Origin: Clostridiales bacterium NK3B98
Lineage (GTDB): Bacteria; Bacillota; Clostridia; Oscillospirales; Oscillospiraceae
Assembly: GCA_000421005.1 (NCBI GenBank)
Contig: ATWA01000013.1
Coordinates: 1 to 55,418 of the forward strand
DNA: 55,418 nt
Reading direction: 5' to 3'
Below the pieces are notes generated by a model, which worked only from the letters and a program-made list of their open reading frames with translations, had not been told where the DNA came from and did not search any database. The position numbers were made by a program, and so were the translations under genes. Of the stretch, positions 8,199 to 17,063 are shown piece after piece; the first letter of the stretch is position 1; each line of letters begins with the position of its first letter.

Positions 8199-8236
8199 GG
8201 GGCCTGTCTGAGAAATCAGGCAGGCCTCATTTGTTT
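8199..8236 (+). terminator. Intrinsic (possibly leaky) terminator after the GPH symporter gene
   Basis: A 13-bp stem with two G-T pairs, 8199-8211 with 8216-8228, is capped by a GAAA tetraloop and followed by ATTTGTTT. It separates the transporter from the glycosidase genes. No clear new promoter is visible at 8237-8374, so partial read-through is likely. Confidence 0.7.
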
Positions 8237-8374
8237 ACAATCCCGCTCCCTTCCCTTTCCGGGTGGATTCAGGATAAAAATCAGGGTATGAATCGCGCAA
8301 AATACGAAAAGCCTTCCGGCTGTATCTGTGATATGCTACCCAAGAAGTAAAACGTTAGAAAGGAAGTATACCCC

Positions 8375-10573
8375 ATGAAATTGACGCAGGCTCAAGCGGA
8401 GAAGGTAGAGGCTCTGCTCAGAGAGATGACGCTGGATGAGAAAATCGGTCAGATGAATCTGGAGTCTCCCTCCATTGTAGGCGGCTTTGACGTCTCCTTT
8501 GAGGAACTGATTGAGATGGTGAATGACGGACGGATTCCTCAGGAGGAATTTGTCAAGATCATGTCCACTGCCAAGCGGGATTTCCACGAGGACGATATTC
8601 GAGCCGGGCGGGTAGGCGCTATGATGGGCGACGACCCGGTGAAGGCCAACGAGCTGCAAAAGATTGCCGTGGAGGAAAGCCGTCTGGGGATTCCTTTGAT
8701 GATGGGCTTTGACGTAATCCACGGTTTCCGCACGGTCTACCCCATCGCCATTGCCGAGGCTGGCAGCTTTGAGCCTGACCTGTTTCGTCGCACCGCACGG
8801 ATGGCCGCCAGGGAGTCCCGTGCCCACGGCGTGAACTGGAATTTTGCCCCTATGGTGGACGTGGCGAGAGATGCCCGGTGGGGGCGTGTCTCTGAAGGCC
8901 CCGGCGAAGACCCCTATCTGGCCTCCTGCTTTGCCCGGGCAAAAATCGACGGATTGCAGGGGGACACCTCCTCCAAAGAAAGCTATGTGGCCGCCTGTCT
9001 GAAGCATTATGTGGCCTATGGCGCCTGTGAGTCCGGTCGGGACTACAACACCACTACCATGGCCAATTCCCTGCTCTACAACGCCTATCTGCCACCCTTC
9101 AAGGCGGCGGTGGAGGAAGGCGCCGCCACGGTTATGGCATCCTTCAACGACCTCAACGGTGTGCCCTGCACCCTGAACAGGTTTACCCTCCGGGAGATTT
9201 TGAAGGAGTGCTGGTCCTTCCCCGGCTTTGTAGTCAGCGACGCCAACGCCATCCGGGAGTGCGTGGTTCACGGCATTGCCGAGGACGAGCCCACCGCCGG
9301 AGTTATGGCCGCCCAGGCAGGCATGGATATGGATATGGGCACCGAGATCTACCTGAACAACCTGAAACAGGCGATTGAGGACGGAAGGCTGGATGTGGCC
9401 TATCTTGACGAGGCTGTGCGCCGCATTCTCTCCGTCAAAATGTGGCTGGGTCTGTTTGACAATCCCTACGTTCCGGAAGAGCAGATTGCCACCAATGAGG
9501 TGATTCCCCAGACCAATCTGGATTTGGCGCTGGAAGCGGGAGAAAAGTCCATTGTGCTGCTGAAAAACGACGACAACCTTCTTCCCCTGAGCAAGTCTCA
9601 GAAAATCAGTCTGGTGGGAACGCTGGCAGCAAAGCCGGAGGAGGTCATCGGCGCATGGGCTATGAGCTGGAAGCCCTCTGACTGCGTGACCATTCTGGAC
9701 GGACTGAAAAATCAGGGCGCTGCGCTGGAATACTTCCCCTGCGGCGGACCGGATGCCCCGATGAACGACGAGGAAATCGCCGCTGCCGCCGCCTACGGTG
9801 ATGTGATCGTGGCCGTGGTAGGAGAAAACGTCACCATGACCGGAGAGGCATCCTCCAAGGCGGACATCTCCATGCCGGGAGCTCAGCGGGAAATGCTGCA
9901 AAAGCTGCTGGACACCGGAAAGCCTGTGATTGCGCTGCTGATGAATGGCCGTCCCATGGCGTTGGAGTGGGAGGCAGAGCATCTGTCCACATTGGTGGAG
10001 TGCTGGCATCTTGGCATTCAGATGGGCAACGCTGTGGCTAAGGTGCTGTTTGGTGAGGCTGTGCCTCAGGGCAAGCTGGCCTCCACCTTCCCCAAAATGA
10101 CCGGACAATGCCCCATCTATTACAACCACCCCAACACCGGACGTCCGGGCAGCAAGAGCAAGTTTACCTCCCGGTATCTGGATGCAGGCTTCTCCGAGCT
10201 GTTCCCCTTCGGGTATGGCTTGAGCTACACCACCTTCCAGTACGATGACCTTGCCGTGGAAGACAAGGGCGACCATCTGGCCGTCTCTGTAAAGGTGACC
10301 AATACCGGAAAGCGTTCCGGCGTGGAAACGGTTCAGCTCTATATGCAGGATGTAGTGGGCAGCATTGTCCGCCCTGTAAAGGAGCTGAAAGGCTTTACCA
10401 AGGTGTCGCTGGAGGCAGGCGCATCTGCTCAGGTGTCCTTCACACTGAACAAATCCGACATGGGCTTCTACAACAATGACGGCAAATACCTGCTGGAAGA
10501 CGGAACCTTCCGCATCTATGTGGGCGGCAACAGCCGTGACTGCCTGATGCAGGAATTACGGCTCGTTTTTTAA
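8375..10573 (+). CDS. Glycoside hydrolase family 3 beta-glycosidase (beta-glucosidase/xylosidase)
   Basis: This 732-residue enzyme has the usual three-part GH3 layout. An N-terminal (beta/alpha)8 barrel carries GVNWNFAPMVDVARDARWGR and KHYVAYGA. A second alpha/beta sandwich spans about residues 395-580. A C-terminal fibronectin-III-like domain includes GYGLSYTTFQY. The nucleophile is Asp289 in GFVVSDAN. It removes terminal beta-linked sugars from oligosaccharides with retention. There is no signal peptide, so it acts in the cytoplasm on material imported by the GPH symporter. GAAAGGAAG precedes the ATG. BglX-type sequence features suggest glucose or xylose specificity; the choice cannot be made from sequence alone. 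The GH43 gene begins 17 bases downstream, in the same operon. Confidence 0.9.
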   Translation: MKLTQAQAEKVEALLREMTLDEKIGQMNLESPSIVGGFDVSFEELIEMVNDGRIPQEEFVKIMSTAKRDFHEDDIRAGRVGAMMGDDPVKANELQKIAVEESRLGIPLMMGFDVIHGFRTVYPIAIAEAGSFEPDLFRRTARMAARESRAHGVNWNFAPMVDVARDARWGRVSEGPGEDPYLASCFARAKIDGLQGDTSSKESYVAACLKHYVAYGACESGRDYNTTTMANSLLYNAYLPPFKAAVEEGAATVMASFNDLNGVPCTLNRFTLREILKECWSFPGFVVSDANAIRECVVHGIAEDEPTAGVMAAQAGMDMDMGTEIYLNNLKQAIEDGRLDVAYLDEAVRRILSVKMWLGLFDNPYVPEEQIATNEVIPQTNLDLALEAGEKSIVLLKNDDNLLPLSKSQKISLVGTLAAKPEEVIGAWAMSWKPSDCVTILDGLKNQGAALEYFPCGGPDAPMNDEEIAAAAAYGDVIVAVVGENVTMTGEASSKADISMPGAQREMLQKLLDTGKPVIALLMNGRPMALEWEAEHLSTLVECWHLGIQMGNAVAKVLFGEAVPQGKLASTFPKMTGQCPIYYNHPNTGRPGSKSKFTSRYLDAGFSELFPFGYGLSYTTFQYDDLAVEDKGDHLAVSVKVTNTGKRSGVETVQLYMQDVVGSIVRPVKELKGFTKVSLEAGASAQVSFTLNKSDMGFYNNDGKYLLEDGTFRIYVGGNSRDCLMQELRLVF

Positions 10574-10590
10574 GCAAGGGAGAGGAATCT

Positions 10591-12210
10591 ATGAAACACA
10601 CGCTGAAAAACCCCATTATCCCCGGCTTCTATCCTGACCCTTCCATCTGCCGGGTAGGGAACGACTTTTATCTGGTATGCTCCAGCTTTGAGCTGCATCC
10701 CGGCATACCCCTGTTCCACAGCAGGGATTTGGCCCACTGGGAACAGCTCTGCTATGTGATGAACAGGGAAAACGGCTTTCACGCAGAGAAGAACTGCTAC
10801 AACGGCGGCGTGATGGCTCCCACCATTCGCTACCATAACGGCACCTTCTACATCATCAACGCCAATTTCAGCGACCGGGGCAACTTCATCACCACCGCCA
10901 CCAATCCCGCCGGGCCATGGTCGGAGCCTCACTGGCTGGAGGATGTGCCGGGCATTGACGCATCCATCTTCTTTGACGACGACGGGCAGTGCTACATCAT
11001 GGGCACTGCCAACATCTGGCCGGACGGCAAGGGCGGTATGCGTCAGGGCATTTGGGCTGCTCCCTATGACATCCAGCATTTCAAGCTGGCAGGTGAGCCG
11101 GTGGCTCTGTGGGGCGGCGCTCTGGCTGGGGCAGCTTCTCCTGAGTCCCCCCACATCTATCACATCGGAGATTACTACTATCTGCTCATCGCCGAGGGCG
11201 GCACCGAGCAATTCCACTCCGCCACCATCGCCCGCAGCAAACACCCGCTGGGGCCCTATGAGGGCAACCCTTCCAACCCCATTCTCACCCACCGGCATAT
11301 GGGATACACTGCTCCCATCCAGAATGTGGGACATGCTGACCTGATTGACCTGCCTGACGGCAGCTGGTACGCCGTCTTTCTGGGTTCCCGTCTCATTGAC
11401 GGGGTGAGCAAGAATCTGGGACGGGAGACCTTTATCTGCCCGGTGAAGTGGGAGCGGGATTGGCCGCTGTTCACCCCGGATACCGGAAAGGTGGAGGCGG
11501 AGTACGACGCTCCCGCCTGTCTGACTTGGACGGAGTTTGCGCCGGAGCCTGTAAGGGATGACTTTGACAGCGACAAGCTGGCTTTGAGCTGGACCCTCTG
11601 GGGCACTCCCTATGAAAAGGTTTACGATATTGCCGACTCTAGGCTGACTCTGCGCTGCCTGTCTCAGTCGCTGGCGGAGCCTCTGCGTGGCATGGGCTTC
11701 CATGATGCCAAGTCGGAAGACCATTATGTCTCCTTTGTGGCCAAGCGACGTTTGCAGCCTGACACCACCGTCACCTGCCAGATGTCCTTTGTCCCCCACG
11801 CTCAGGAGAGCGCCGGTCTGGCCATCGTGCAGGCGATGAATCACCAGTACCATTTGCAGGTGGTTCAGCAGGACGGTCAGCGCAAGGTGCAGCTTGTCCG
11901 CTATCACGCAGCGTTTGACTTGCAGCCCTATTTCCCCGGCTTCACCTCTGAGACGATGAGAGAAGTGCTGGCGGAGGCTGACTGGAACAGCGACAGCATT
12001 CTTTTGCAGCTGGAACTGCATGGCAATGACTATACCTTCCGGTTTGGCGCAGAGGAAAATGCTATGACTGAGCTGGCCAAGGCCAGCGGCTTTGCCATCA
12101 ACCCGGAGAAGGTAGGGTGCATGACCGGTGAAGTCATCGGCCTGTTTGCCACCGGAAACGGCACGGAATCGGACAACACTGCCTCGTTTGACTGGGCAGA
12201 ATATCAATAA
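10591..12210 (+). CDS. Glycoside hydrolase family 43 beta-xylosidase / arabinofuranosidase
   Basis: This 539-residue enzyme has a five-bladed beta-propeller (residues about 5-310) followed by a beta-sandwich (about 325-535), the layout of two-domain GH43 beta-xylosidases. The opening NPIIPGFYPDPSICR holds the general base Asp16. Asp123 in GIDASIFFDDDG is the pKa-modulating residue, and Glu202 in AEGGTE is the acid. The enzyme inverts and releases xylose or arabinose from the ends of xylo-oligosaccharides. It has no signal peptide and is therefore cytoplasmic. The gene lies 17 bases after GH3 and 15 before the GH35-like gene, with GGGAGAGG as ribosome site. With the GH39-type sensor and GPH carrier, its presence is the best indication that the locus targets xylan-type oligosaccharides. 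Confidence 0.92.
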   Translation: MKHTLKNPIIPGFYPDPSICRVGNDFYLVCSSFELHPGIPLFHSRDLAHWEQLCYVMNRENGFHAEKNCYNGGVMAPTIRYHNGTFYIINANFSDRGNFITTATNPAGPWSEPHWLEDVPGIDASIFFDDDGQCYIMGTANIWPDGKGGMRQGIWAAPYDIQHFKLAGEPVALWGGALAGAASPESPHIYHIGDYYYLLIAEGGTEQFHSATIARSKHPLGPYEGNPSNPILTHRHMGYTAPIQNVGHADLIDLPDGSWYAVFLGSRLIDGVSKNLGRETFICPVKWERDWPLFTPDTGKVEAEYDAPACLTWTEFAPEPVRDDFDSDKLALSWTLWGTPYEKVYDIADSRLTLRCLSQSLAEPLRGMGFHDAKSEDHYVSFVAKRRLQPDTTVTCQMSFVPHAQESAGLAIVQAMNHQYHLQVVQQDGQRKVQLVRYHAAFDLQPYFPGFTSETMREVLAEADWNSDSILLQLELHGNDYTFRFGAEENAMTELAKASGFAINPEKVGCMTGEVIGLFATGNGTESDNTASFDWAEYQ

Positions 12211-12225
12211 CAGGAGGAAAACGCA

Positions 12226-13767
12226 ATGAAACAGATTCCCGAAATTCGCAGCGACAACGGCATCCAGACCCTGTACGTCCACGGCGAGCCCTTCTTCGCT
12301 TTGGCCGGAGAGCTGCACAATTCCAGTGCCAGCAATCTGGACTATATGGAGCGGGAGATCTGGCCCCACCTGAAGGGACTGAACATGAACTCCGTCATCC
12401 TCCCCCTGTACTGGGAGACCATTGAGCCGGTGGAGGGCAAATACGACTTCACCCTGCTGGACGGCATCATCCGTCAGGCACGGGAAAACGAAATGCACCT
12501 GATTTTCCTGTGGTTCGGTCTGTGGAAGAACGCCGAGTCCATGTATGTCCCCGGGTGGATGAAAAAGGACACCGACACCTATTTCCGTGCCCGGAAGGTG
12601 AACGGCGAGCCCATCAACACCATCTCTCCCCTGTGTGCCGCTGCGGTAGAGAAGGATCGTGCCGCATTCACCGCCATTATGGCTCATATCCGTGACATTG
12701 ACGGGGAGGAAAACACCGTCATCTTCATGCAGGTGGAAAATGAAATCGGTCTGCTGGGCACTGAGCGGGATTACAGTGATGTAGCCAACGCCGCTTTTGA
12801 AGCTGCCGTCCCCGAGAAGCTGGCTGCCGCCTTTGGCAAGCAGGGTACCTGGCGGGAGGTCTTTGGTGATGACGCTGAGGAATCCTTCATGGCCTGGCAC
12901 TTTGGCAGCGCAGTGGAGACCATTGCCGCTTCCGGCCGCAGGGAGTATCCCCTCCCCTGCTATGCCAACGCCTGGCTGAAGCAGTATCCCTGGTTCCCCG
13001 GCACCTATCCCAGCGGCGGCCCTGTGGTGAGCATGCAGCCCATTTGGCGGGTGGCTGCCCCCTCCCTGTTCGCCTTTGGTCCTGACATCTATGTTCCCTA
13101 CTGCGCAGATATTCTGGACGAGTATCACACCCCGGAGAATCCGCTGGTCATTCCCGAGATCCGCAAGGACGCCGTGACCTCCTCCTACTGCCTCTATGCC
13201 TTTGGTAAGCACAACGCCATCTGCTACTCCCCCTTTGGCATTGAGGAGATGACCATGGATCCCTCCAAAATCGACGTGCCTCCTATGGAGGTGATGATCG
13301 CCCTGAACATCGACCCCTCTGCCTTTGATATTGCAGGCAGCAAGGATCATCTGGCAGCTACTTATGACTTCATCAATCAGGTAAAGCCCCTGTATCTCAA
13401 GTACAGAGGCACCGACAAGCTCCATGCCTTCTGCCGCAAGGGCGAGGTGGACTATGGCTGTGCCATCCATCTGTCCAACTACGACTTGCAGGTTGCCTAC
13501 AATCCCCGTATGTCCGGCAAGCCTTTGGGTGCAGGCTGGGTCATTGAGCTGGAGGAGAACAAGTTCCTGCTGGTGGGTATGCAGTGCGCGCTCACCTTCC
13601 GCTCCAAGCCCGGCGTGAACAAGAAGGTGGAGGTCCTCCGCTTTGAAGAGGGTCATTTGGAGAACGGCAAGTGGGTGAGCGGCCGTATTCTCAACGGCGA
13701 CGAGAAGATGTCCATCCGTCTGGGTGAGCATCTCACCACCTGTATGCTGGAGCTGTTTCAGTATTAA
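12226..13767 (+). CDS. GH35-like glycosidase with DUF5597-type C-terminal domain
   Basis: This 513-residue protein resembles the GH35 beta-galactosidase group often labelled DUF5597-containing. It starts with LYVHGEPFFALAGELHNSS, followed by the barrel segment LKGLNMNSVILPLYWETIEP. Glu173 in QVENEIG is the acid/base, and Glu311 in LVIPEIRKD is the likely nucleophile. A small beta domain occupies the last 110 residues or so. It would release beta-linked galactose, or another sugar, from imported side-chain-bearing oligosaccharides. No signal peptide is present. A clear AGGAGG site precedes the ATG. Substrate preference is uncertain because this subgroup is poorly characterised; the operon suggests a galactose-decorated xylan or xyloglucan fragment. 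Confidence 0.82.
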   Translation: MKQIPEIRSDNGIQTLYVHGEPFFALAGELHNSSASNLDYMEREIWPHLKGLNMNSVILPLYWETIEPVEGKYDFTLLDGIIRQARENEMHLIFLWFGLWKNAESMYVPGWMKKDTDTYFRARKVNGEPINTISPLCAAAVEKDRAAFTAIMAHIRDIDGEENTVIFMQVENEIGLLGTERDYSDVANAAFEAAVPEKLAAAFGKQGTWREVFGDDAEESFMAWHFGSAVETIAASGRREYPLPCYANAWLKQYPWFPGTYPSGGPVVSMQPIWRVAAPSLFAFGPDIYVPYCADILDEYHTPENPLVIPEIRKDAVTSSYCLYAFGKHNAICYSPFGIEEMTMDPSKIDVPPMEVMIALNIDPSAFDIAGSKDHLAATYDFINQVKPLYLKYRGTDKLHAFCRKGEVDYGCAIHLSNYDLQVAYNPRMSGKPLGAGWVIELEENKFLLVGMQCALTFRSKPGVNKKVEVLRFEEGHLENGKWVSGRILNGDEKMSIRLGEHLTTCMLELFQY

Positions 13768-13775
13768 GGCACCGC

Positions 13776-13799
13776 AGCCGGAAGGGAACCCTTCCGGCT
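13776..13799 (+). other. Perfect 11-bp intercistronic hairpin
   Basis: AGCCGGAAGGG (13776-13786) pairs perfectly with CCCTTCCGGCT (13789-13799) around two unpaired bases, between the GH35-like and esterase genes. There is no T run after it. It is more likely an mRNA processing or stabilising stem than a terminator. Confidence 0.6.
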
Positions 13800-13822
13800 A
13801 CATTCCTAAGGAGGATTGACAG

Positions 13823-14857
13823 ATGAAATTGGAAGAAATCACCCTGAACCAGCAGCGCAATGTCACCCTCACCGCTATGGTGCAGGACGTAGGCGGGGAG
13901 TTTCGGGGGGTGACCGCCCGTCCCGCCGTTCTCATCATTCCCGGCGGCGGGTATTTGTTCTGTTCTGACCGGGAGGCGGAGTCGGTGGCGTTTCCCTATC
14001 TGAAAGCTGGTTTTCAGGCCTTTGTTCTCCGCTATTCTGTAGAGCAGAACAGCCAATGGCCCAATCCGCTGGAGGACTATGAGCAGGCTATGGAGTATAT
14101 TCAGGCTCATGCGGGAGAGTGGCACATTCTGACCGACAAAATCGCTGTGGTGGGCTTCTCCGCCGGCGGGCATCTGGCGGGTGCTGCCGCCACCATGGCA
14201 GAGCATCGACCTGCGGCGGCTGTTCTGGGTTACCCGGTTCTGCGTAAGGAAACTGCGCTTGAACTTGGGCAGGACAAGCCGGGCATTCCGGAGCGGGTGG
14301 ACGAGAACACCTGCCCCTGTTTCCTGTTTGCCACCAGAACAGACAGCGTGGTGCCCATTCAGAATACGCTGGACATGATGAACGCCCTGAACCGATATCA
14401 GATTTCCTTTGAGTGCCACATCTACGCCTATGGTCCCCACGGCTTTTCTACGGCGGATCACTCCGTGCAGAGCTGTGAGACCCGGATTCCCCCTCGGGCC
14501 GGAAACTGGGTGGTGGACAGCATTGCCTGGCTTCGGGATCTCTTTGGCGACTTTTGCAATGACGGGCTGACCCAGCCTATGTGCCGCCCCCATGTCACAG
14601 ACGACGCTATGGCCTGGCTCAGTCTGGATTGCAGCATTGCCCGTATTTTCGGAAATCCCAAAGCCAAAGAGGTGCTTGCCCCCACCATTGAGAAAATGCG
14701 CCAGAAGATCACTCCCTTTACCCCGGAGATGACCTTTGAGGATATGATGCAGGCGCTGGGCAAAATGACCCTCCGGGATCTGCTGGCAGAGCGGGGCATT
14801 GACACCCAGCGGTTTGACCAACTGGATCAGGCATTGAGACAGATTCCAAACATTTAG
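13823..14857 (+). CDS. Alpha/beta-hydrolase, acyl-sugar esterase-like
   Basis: This 344-residue protein has an alpha/beta-hydrolase fold of the carbohydrate-esterase/BD-FAE-like kind. It shows an oxyanion segment PAVLIIPGGGYLF, the nucleophile elbow GFSAGG with Ser113, an acid in RTDSVVP and a histidine in GPHGFS. Such enzymes remove acetyl or feruloyl groups from xylo-oligosaccharides, which fits the operon: deacetylation lets the GH43 and GH3 enzymes finish degradation. There is no signal peptide. The last 90 residues or so (after DLFGDF) extend beyond the hydrolase core and form a helical, methionine-rich tail I do not recognise. AAGGAGG precedes the ATG. It is the last gene of the operon, followed by a strong terminator. 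Confidence 0.8.
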   Translation: MKLEEITLNQQRNVTLTAMVQDVGGEFRGVTARPAVLIIPGGGYLFCSDREAESVAFPYLKAGFQAFVLRYSVEQNSQWPNPLEDYEQAMEYIQAHAGEWHILTDKIAVVGFSAGGHLAGAAATMAEHRPAAAVLGYPVLRKETALELGQDKPGIPERVDENTCPCFLFATRTDSVVPIQNTLDMMNALNRYQISFECHIYAYGPHGFSTADHSVQSCETRIPPRAGNWVVDSIAWLRDLFGDFCNDGLTQPMCRPHVTDDAMAWLSLDCSIARIFGNPKAKEVLAPTIEKMRQKITPFTPEMTFEDMMQALGKMTLRDLLAERGIDTQRFDQLDQALRQIPNI

Positions 14858-14874
14858 AAGATATAACACACCAA

Positions 14875-14910
14875 ACGGGAGCGATGGTCATTCATCGCTC
14901 CCGTGCTTTT
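14875..14910. terminator. Intrinsic terminator closing the sugar operon
   Basis: A perfect 12-bp stem, 14875-14886 with 14893-14904, has a 6-base loop and is followed by GCTTTT. It lies between two convergent genes, the esterase and the sensor kinase, and probably serves the plus-strand operon. Confidence 0.8.
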
Positions 14911-14925
14911 GCGTCGTATGGTCGA

Positions 14926-16248
14926 TCAGTCAGCTTCGCCTGAAAAAGAGAGGGTTACCGTGGTCCCCACACCCTCCTGACTTTCCAGATGCACCTGCGC
15001 CTGATGCAGCTCCGCACCGTGCTTGACAATGGACAATCCCAGCCCCGTACCGCCGATTTGCTTGGAATGGCTCTTATCCACCCGGTAGAAGCGCTCAAAC
15101 ACCCGCTCCTGATCTGCTTTGGGAATGCCGATTCCGGTATCGGCTACCGAAACACAGGTCTTGTCCCCCTCCTGCTTCACCCAAACGGTAACCGTGCCGC
15201 CGTCCCGGTTATACTTGATGGCGTTGTCTACCAGATTGTAGATCATCTCCCGGGCGACCTGATAGACACACCGGGTCTGTGCCCGCTCCCCCTTCAGGGT
15301 GAGGGACACCTTTAGCTTGCGGGCGTAGTGGGCAAGGCTGTTGATGATTTCCTGAGATACGTCATAGAGATCTACCATCTCCGGTTCCGGGAAGCCCTGT
15401 TCCTCGTCCAGCTTGCTCAGTCGGAGAATATCATCCACCAGCGAGATCAGCCGTTGGGATTCCCGGTAAATATCCCCGGAGAACTCCGCTACTTTTTCCT
15501 GCGGCACAAATCCGTCCCGCATCAGTTCTGCAAAACCGGAGATGGAGGTGAGCGGGGTTTTCAGCTCATGGGAGACGTTGGCGAAAAACTCCTTTCGCAT
15601 ATTCTCACGGACGGTATTTTCACGAAGGATGGTCTCTTTTTGTTCCTGTATCCGTTTGATGAGCGGCGACAGTTCAGGATAAGCGTTGCCCAGCTCAGGC
15701 GCATCCAAGTCCAGCTCGTTCACCGGTTTCAGGATCAGCTTTGCCACCCGAAAGGCAATCGCGCCTGAGACAATCAGAACCAGCAGGAACACCCACAGTA
15801 CCGGGGCGACAGAGAGAATGGCGTACCGTGCGGCGCTCTTGGGACGGGACAGCCGGAGGACAGTGCCGTCAGCACAGAGGAAGGCGTAGTACATGGTATT
15901 TACGCCGCCGGAGTTTGACTTCCGGGTCCCCCGCCCCTCTCCCGACGTGAATGCGGACTTGACTTCCGGGTAGTCTCCCTGATTTGCTTTCAGGTCATGG
16001 TATTCACTGTCATAGAGGACACTTCCGTCAGCGGCGATCCAGGTGACCCGGTTGATGCCCTCCAGCTTTTCCAGATAGTCCAGCCCGCCGATGGCAGCGC
16101 CGATTGCAGCATACCTCGTCTCATCCTTCAGGGCTTGATAGGTTTCATCCACCGTTTGCCGGTATTGTACGCCGAAGAACAGCACTGCGCAGACCATCAG
16201 CACCAGCGCCCCCAGCAGGAATGCGTTGACAAAGATTTTTCTGGTCAT
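14926..16248 (-). CDS. phoR: PhoR-like sensor histidine kinase
   Basis: This 440-residue membrane kinase has one N-terminal helix (about 5-27) and an extracytoplasmic sensor with a PAS-like segment (VTWIAADGSVLYDSE). A second helix lies at about 145-167. It is followed by a short coiled linker, a HisKA domain with the phosphoacceptor His227 in FFANVSHELKTPLTS, and an HATPase domain with the N box NLVDNAIKYN and the DTGIGIP and GGTGLGLSI boxes. This is the layout of Firmicute PhoR kinases. Its start overlaps the response-regulator stop by four bases (ATGA), so the two are co-translated. The assignment to phosphate sensing rests on the Pho-box-like repeats and the Na/Pi cotransporter next door; the kinase sequence alone would allow other signals. 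Confidence 0.85.
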   Translation of the reverse strand: MTRKIFVNAFLLGALVLMVCAVLFFGVQYRQTVDETYQALKDETRYAAIGAAIGGLDYLEKLEGINRVTWIAADGSVLYDSEYHDLKANQGDYPEVKSAFTSGEGRGTRKSNSGGVNTMYYAFLCADGTVLRLSRPKSAARYAILSVAPVLWVFLLVLIVSGAIAFRVAKLILKPVNELDLDAPELGNAYPELSPLIKRIQEQKETILRENTVRENMRKEFFANVSHELKTPLTSISGFAELMRDGFVPQEKVAEFSGDIYRESQRLISLVDDILRLSKLDEEQGFPEPEMVDLYDVSQEIINSLAHYARKLKVSLTLKGERAQTRCVYQVAREMIYNLVDNAIKYNRDGGTVTVWVKQEGDKTCVSVADTGIGIPKADQERVFERFYRVDKSHSKQIGGTGLGLSIVKHGAELHQAQVHLESQEGVGTTVTLSFSGEAD

Positions 16249-16919
16249 TGCCGCTCTCCCGCCATTCGGTAGCCCACGCCCCGCACCGTCTCAATATACT
16301 CCCCCGCCTGCCCCAGCTTGGACCGCAGGGTGCGGATATGCACATCCAGCGTCCGGTTTTCCGGCTCGTTACCCAGTCCCCACACCTTGTTCATCAGGTA
16401 TCCGCGGTCTAATGCCTTGTCCATGTGCTCCGCCAACAGACAGAGCAGGGCGAACTCCTTATAGGTGAGGGAAATATGCACCCCGTCCACCGTCACCTCA
16501 TGCCGCTCCGGTGAGATCAGGAGAGAGCCGATGCGGTACTCCTGAGGCGCTGCGTGGTCGCTGCGGCGCAGTACCGCCCGCACCCGTGCAACCAATTCCA
16601 TCATGCCAAAGGGCTTCACCACATAGTCATCCGCCCCGGCATCCAGCCCCTCCACCTTGTCGTACTCCGAGCTTTTTGCCGTGAGGATAATCACAGGGGT
16701 TTGGGCGGTATCCTGTCTGCTTTTCAGTTTTTTCAGAACGGTAATTCCGTCCTCCTCCGGCAGCATAATGTCCAGCAGAACCATCTGTGGGAGCTGCTGA
16801 TTCACAGCGTTCCAAAAGGAAGAGGGCCGCTCGAACCCCTCTGCGTCATATCCCTGGCTTTTCAGTGCATAGATGACCAGCTTTCGTATGCTGTCGTCGT
16901 CCTCGAGAAGGTAAATCAT
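16245..16919 (-). CDS. phoP: OmpR/PhoP-family response regulator
   Basis: This 224-residue regulator has a receiver domain with acidic pocket EDDD (residues 6-9), the phosphorylated Asp50 in VLLDIMLP, Thr/Ala in ILTAKS and Lys in VVKPFG. A winged-helix DNA-binding domain with RTLDVHIRTLRSKLG and the final IETVRGVGYRM follows. I chose the ATG at 16919 because AGGGGGAA lies 8 or so bases before it and the protein then begins with the conserved MIYLLEDD. A start at 16985 would add 22 unconserved residues. It is the first gene of the two-component operon and is divergent from a Na/Pi cotransporter. The phased TTAACA repeats in between are the expected binding sites of PhoP, implying autoregulation and control of phosphate uptake. 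Confidence 0.87.
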   Translation of the reverse strand: MIYLLEDDDSIRKLVIYALKSQGYDAEGFERPSSFWNAVNQQLPQMVLLDIMLPEEDGITVLKKLKSRQDTAQTPVIILTAKSSEYDKVEGLDAGADDYVVKPFGMMELVARVRAVLRRSDHAAPQEYRIGSLLISPERHEVTVDGVHISLTYKEFALLCLLAEHMDKALDRGYLMNKVWGLGNEPENRTLDVHIRTLRSKLGQAGEYIETVRGVGYRMAGERQ

Positions 16920-16944
16920 GGCTGTTCCCCCTTCATTTGCCTGC

Positions 16945-16950
16945 ATCATA
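16945..16950 (-). promoter_or_regulatory. Likely -10 element of the phoP-phoR operon
   Basis: The minus strand reads TATGAT here, 26 bases before the phoP start, with no good -35 at the right distance. A good -10 with a poor -35 and TTAACA repeats about 30 bases upstream is the pattern of a PhoP-activated promoter. Confidence 0.5.
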
Positions 16951-16978
16951 CCACAGAATCGCTCTTTGGAATAGGGAT

Positions 16979-17018
16979 TTAACATAGATTTAACCTTGAA
17001 CAGGTAGCGGATTTAACA
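16979..17018. promoter_or_regulatory. Pho-box-like direct repeats
   Basis: Three copies of TTAAC(A/C) lie at 16979-16984, 16990-16995 and 17013-17018, all in the same orientation. The spacings are 11 and 23 bases, that is, one and two helical turns. This matches the TT(A/C/T)A(C/T)A repeat with 11-bp phasing known for PhoP sites in Bacillus. The third copy lies 10 bases upstream of the TATAAT of the cotransporter promoter, in place of a -35. The first two lie upstream of the phoP -10 in the other direction. One site set could therefore serve both divergent promoters. Confidence 0.7.
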
Positions 17019-17028
17019 CGTCACAGGT

Positions 17029-17034
17029 TATAAT
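17029..17034 (+). promoter_or_regulatory. -10 element of the Na/Pi cotransporter gene
   Basis: A consensus TATAAT without a recognisable -35; the Pho-box-like repeat at 17013-17018 takes its place. Transcription would start near 17041. Confidence 0.7.
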
Positions 17035-17063
17035 AATGTTGAATCTTCGGGCTTATTGGGAGA

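Noticed and set aside
10570-13731. 1,053-residue minus-strand frame opposite the GH43 and GH35-like genes
   Set aside because: It runs antisense across two clearly conserved enzymes with catalytic residues and ribosome sites, so it is a shadow frame.
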